Of a stretch of DNA of 8,111 nucleotides, positions 5,677 to 8,111 are shown piece by piece. The notes below the pieces were generated by a model. It had not been told where the DNA came from and ran no database searches. It saw nothing but the letters and a program-made list of their open reading frames with translations. Every line of letters begins with the position of its first letter. Positions within the stretch are counted from its first letter, which is position 1. The position numbers and the translations under genes were made by a program. The stretch comes from Chloroflexota bacterium. GTDB lineage: Bacteria; Chloroflexota; Ktedonobacteria; Ktedonobacterales; Ktedonobacteraceae. The stretch spans positions 27,862-35,972 of the forward strand of contig VBJK01000083.1 of the NCBI GenBank assembly GCA_005879655.1. The letters run 5' to 3'.

Positions 5677-5705
5677 TTGACATCTGTTCCATGAGACCCT
5701 ACAAT
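5677..5705 (+). promoter_or_regulatory. Near-consensus promoter for the hydrolase/DUF2079 operon
   Basis: A perfect -35 TTGACA (5677-5682) and -10 TACAAT (5700-5705) are separated by 17 bp, just past the repeat array. Transcription would start near 5712, about 36 nt before the ATG at 5748. AGGAG at 5730-5734 lies in the leader as ribosome site. It lets these genes be expressed independently of mpgS. Confidence 0.75.
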
Positions 5706-5747
5706 GACGCAGAACGTTTTTGTATTCTTAGGAGCAGATAGCAACAT

Positions 5748-6307
5748 ATGGAAGGTCGCTCGCATTTACTGATCGGCTTAACCGCAGGTGTCGTGTTTGA
5801 TCGCTTCGTTCACATCTCAGGCGAGCCATTAACCATGGCCAAATTAGTGCCGCTGGCACTGTTAGTGAATAACCAGACATTGACAATGCCCGTAGTACCA
5901 TGGGAAGAAAGTTTGGTTTTGTTAGCAAACGCATTCAACAGATGGTAGGACACCGTACCCTCTTTCACAGCCTGCTGGGACTCGCCCTCGGTTCATTGCT
6001 AGCGCTGGGGCTGGAGCGTGTGGTTGCGTATGTACTGAGCCAGCACGGTTTTATCCTACCAGCTAGAATTGTTGATACATCACACCTCGTCTTTGTTGGC
6101 GTCTTCTTTGGTTGTGTGATGCATATTGCTGCCGATGCGCTCACGCAAGGTGGTGTTCCGCTCTTGTGGCCGAGTCATAAACGCTTCGGCTTCCCGCCCG
6201 ATCCACAATGGCGCTTTCGCACAGGCACCTGGCCGGAATTTCTCATTGTCTGGACATTCATAATCCTGGTGCTGATCGCTGTCTTGCAGTCGATTATCGT
6301 CGTTTAG
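5748..6307 (+). pseudogene. YdjM-type membrane-bound metal-dependent hydrolase, frameshifted near 5862-5872
   Basis: The reading starts at the ATG at 5748 (AGGAG 13 nt upstream) with MEGRSHLLIGLTAG, the usual N-terminal His motif of this family (PF04307, predicted membrane-associated hydrolases of unknown substrate). That frame then drifts into NNQTLTMP and stops at 5946-5948. The rest of the family pattern continues in the next frame: PDIDNARS from 5873, GHRTLFHS (His codons 5951-5953 and 5966-5968), a membrane segment, and HIAADALTQGGVPLLWP (His 6122, Asp 6134), ending with a second hydrophobic helix before the TAG at 6305-6307. A TAA at 5870-5872 blocks direct reading of the second frame from upstream. 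One added base or two removed bases near 5868-5872 would join the halves. An internal start at 5900 would lose the PDID metal ligands. Either the gene is broken or the sequence has an error. Confidence 0.8.
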
Positions 6308-6328
6308 CTCAGCTCTTTGAAATCTCTT

Positions 6329-8111
6329 ATGCAAAGGTTCGATCTACGTACAACGGCAACACAACAGACCATAGGCTGGTTCCTCGTCATTAGTATGATG
6401 ATACTCTATGCAGTAATCATGAGTCATTTGACTATGCTGCGCTATGAGACCTTTAAAGCGACGGCCTTTGATCTGGGTAATATGGACCAAGCGGTGTGGA
6501 ATACTCTGCATGGGCGTCCTTTCCAGTTCACCAATCAGGGGGATAACTGGTATGGTCCGCCGACACGCTTAGCTCAACACGTCGAGCCTATTATCTTACC
6601 ACTTTCGTTGCTCTATCTTATCCATGCTGACCCGCGCACCCTCTTGGTCTTTCAGTCGCTGGTACTGGCCACAGGTGCCCTGCCGGTCTTTCTGCTGACG
6701 CGCAAACACCTGCCAACCATGCCACTGCTTGCTCCTACCATGGCAGCTGCTTACCTGCTCATGCCTGCGCTCATTGGTGTCAACGTCTACGACTTCCATC
6801 CGGTCGCTATAGCCACTCCCCTGCTGCTCTATGCCGTGCTGGCACTGACCTATAAACGCTACTTCTGGTTTGTCCTCACGTGTATTCTCGCATCCTCATG
6901 CAAAGAAGAGGTTCCGACCGTCGTGGCCATGCTTTGCCTCCTGGTCATCTGGAAATATAAATTACCACGGCTGGGGACCATGCTCTTCATCGGCGGCATC
7001 AGCTGGACATTGATTGCCTTCCTGCTGATCGAACCTCATTTTTCAGGCGCGCAACACAATAATTTCTGGTATCGTTATGCATATCTGGGTAGCACGCCGC
7101 AGGAAGGTCTGCTCAACATACTCCGGCAACCATGGATCTTTTTTCAGACCTTCGTCACAACCGATAGATTCTATTACCTATTCAACCTTTTCCGTAGTAC
7201 GGGTTTTCTGGCCCTGTTGGCTCCCGAATGGCTGCTACCGACCCTGCCCAACTTTGCGATCAACCTGCTCAGCGGAGACAAATTGCTTTACAGTGGTGCA
7301 TACCAGTATAATGCCCCGCTGATCCCCTTCATTATGCTGTCCGCAATCCATGGAGCCGAGCGTCTACTCGCCCTCTGGCACCAATGGCGTGGCGAAACAG
7401 CAGAAGGCTTATATGTGAAAGCCCTTACTGATCCCATCTATACACCCAAGGTGACTGCAACGAAGGCCAATACCGGTGAAATAAAGGGTCCGCAGGGCAC
7501 CCACAAGGGATGCCCCTACAATGGTACGAATCGGCCTGTGATGGGCGTTCGTACCATTGTAAGGGCATCCCTTGTGGGTACCCTGCGGTGGATTGAGAGG
7601 CTTATTTCACTGCTATTGTCCCTTGTGGGTGCCCTGCGGCTCTCTTTTGCGCGCTCAACTGTAGTTGCACGCCCGCTTGGCTTGTTAGAGCCTGGTATTA
7701 CTACGCTCAGGCATACGGGCAAGCGGCACTGGCAACGTTTCAGCGAGCGCATGACAGATCTCGCCAAAACAATTCCATTCCCACGTTTGCAATGGTACCT
7801 CTGTCTGTGGATCAGTGTGATGATCGGCTTAAATCTCATTATGATGCAGCCCAAGATTAACGGCCTGCTAGCTGACCACGAACCGAGTAGCCGCGAGCAA
7901 CACATTCAACAACTGCTAGACATGATTCCCCCAGATGCCCCTGTTGCAGCTGGCTCAACGCTCAACCCACATCTTTCCGAGCGGCGTTATATTACCGTCT
8001 TCCCAACAACCTACTTCTCATCGGCGCAAGAGGGCATTTATAACACGGTACAATATATCATAGTTGATCTGGATGAGCTGTTTCCTGAAGACAAAGTAAG
8101 TGCGGCCAAGA
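6329..8111 (+). CDS. DUF2079 polytopic membrane protein, 3'-truncated by window edge
   Basis: The frame is open from ATG 6329 to the window end (594 residues so far). Family marks are TAFDLGNMDQAVWNTLHGR (45-63), AQHVEPIILP (82-91), NVYDFHPVA (152-160), CKEEVP (191-196) and GAYQYNAPLIPFI (323-335). Hydrophobic helices are visible at about 15-33, 86-99, 105-123, 133-150, 160-174, 178-190, 196-208, 216-233 and 330-345, and another at about 490-508. DUF2079 proteins are thought to be GT-C-like membrane enzymes; no substrate is known. Residues 351-490 are a hydrophilic, low-similarity linker that includes the in-frame palindromic repeat at 388-437. The gene starts 21 nt after the hydrolase stop, so they likely form an operon. 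No clear ribosome site precedes the ATG; a TTG at 6317 in the same frame is an alternative start, and translational coupling is plausible. Confidence 0.85.
   Translation, partial: MQRFDLRTTATQQTIGWFLVISMMILYAVIMSHLTMLRYETFKATAFDLGNMDQAVWNTLHGRPFQFTNQGDNWYGPPTRLAQHVEPIILPLSLLYLIHADPRTLLVFQSLVLATGALPVFLLTRKHLPTMPLLAPTMAAAYLLMPALIGVNVYDFHPVAIATPLLLYAVLALTYKRYFWFVLTCILASSCKEEVPTVVAMLCLLVIWKYKLPRLGTMLFIGGISWTLIAFLLIEPHFSGAQHNNFWYRYAYLGSTPQEGLLNILRQPWIFFQTFVTTDRFYYLFNLFRSTGFLALLAPEWLLPTLPNFAINLLSGDKLLYSGAYQYNAPLIPFIMLSAIHGAERLLALWHQWRGETAEGLYVKALTDPIYTPKVTATKANTGEIKGPQGTHKGCPYNGTNRPVMGVRTIVRASLVGTLRWIERLISLLLSLVGALRLSFARSTVVARPLGLLEPGITTLRHTGKRHWQRFSERMTDLAKTIPFPRLQWYLCLWISVMIGLNLIMMQPKINGLLADHEPSSREQHIQQLLDMIPPDAPVAAGSTLNPHLSERRYITVFPTTYFSSAQEGIYNTVQYIIVDLDELFPEDKVSAAK
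7490..7639. repeat. Palindromic repeat element inside the DUF2079 gene
   Basis: Two 41-bp arms (7490-7530 and 7548-7588) are inverted copies with only two mismatches around a 17-nt loop. A third partial copy at 7619-7639 is the exact complement of the first 21 bases of the left arm. Each arm contains its own smaller dyad (GGGCA or GGGCAT against TGCCC or ACCC). All of it is read without a stop in the DUF2079 frame. It is related to the hairpin at 3970-3998. It is best seen as a REP- or MITE-like element that inserted in a tolerant linker. Confidence 0.85.

Noticed and set aside
5406..5741. 111-codon plus-strand open frame with a repeated LRPQITRSCAIYCA-like peptide
   Set aside because: It is only a reading through the tandem repeat; it has no ribosome site, and the 41/42-nt unit lengths make its frame accidental.
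5862..5873. Programmed ribosomal frameshift in the hydrolase gene
   Set aside because: There is no X-XXY-YYZ heptamer, and the TAA at 5870-5872 blocks a simple -1 slip upstream of PDID. A mutation or sequencing indel is simpler.
7516..7905. 129-codon minus-strand open frame
   Set aside because: It is the antisense of the DUF2079 coding frame and palindrome; the plus-strand frame has family motifs on both sides.

Overview
The window looks like a chromosomal segment of a Chloroflexota bacterium, most likely a Ktedonobacteria-type organism. This is an inference from the gene mix (a Rel/SpoT alarmone enzyme, an RpoD-like sigma factor with a long acidic N-terminus, mannosyl-3-phosphoglycerate synthase, a DUF2079 membrane protein), the moderate GC content and the many short palindromic intergenic repeats. 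No rRNA gene or other decisive taxonomic marker is present.

Layout. Positions 1-1481 (+) hold the C-terminal three quarters of a bifunctional-type Rel/SpoT (p)ppGpp synthetase/hydrolase, cut by the left edge. It converges with a 412-residue RpoD-family sigma factor (1681-2919, -). The 200 bp between them carry a GC-rich double hairpin on the rel side and a long hairpin on the sigma side, which together can terminate both genes. From 2920 to 3610 there is a roughly 690-bp divergent control region with a candidate sigma-gene promoter (-), a good sigma70-type promoter for the next gene (+), hairpins and one decayed repeat fragment. A small J-domain protein follows (3611-3964, +). A 320-bp gap with a near-consensus promoter and a leader of about 207 nt leads to mannosyl-3-phosphoglycerate synthase (4284-5396, +), the first enzyme of mannosylglycerate synthesis.

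Five bases after that gene lies an array of five direct copies and one inverted copy of a 41-42 bp unit with a palindromic core (5402-5635). Another near-consensus promoter (5677-5705) then drives a YdjM-type membrane metal-dependent hydrolase gene that is frameshifted (5748-6307). Close behind it comes a DUF2079 polytopic membrane protein (from 6329), open to the right edge. That gene carries a 41-bp-arm palindromic repeat inserted in frame in a hydrophilic linker.

Themes. The left half is global regulation (stringent response, sigma factor, chaperone partner). The right half is compatible-solute synthesis and envelope membrane proteins. I see no evidence for a defence system, CRISPR array or complete transposon. 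The most unusual material is the repeat biology: two palindromic families that flank or enter genes, including one now read as protein. Three plus-strand genes or operons have TTGAC(A/T)-N17-TA(T/C)A(C/A)T promoters with identical 17-bp spacing, so housekeeping sigma control is likely.
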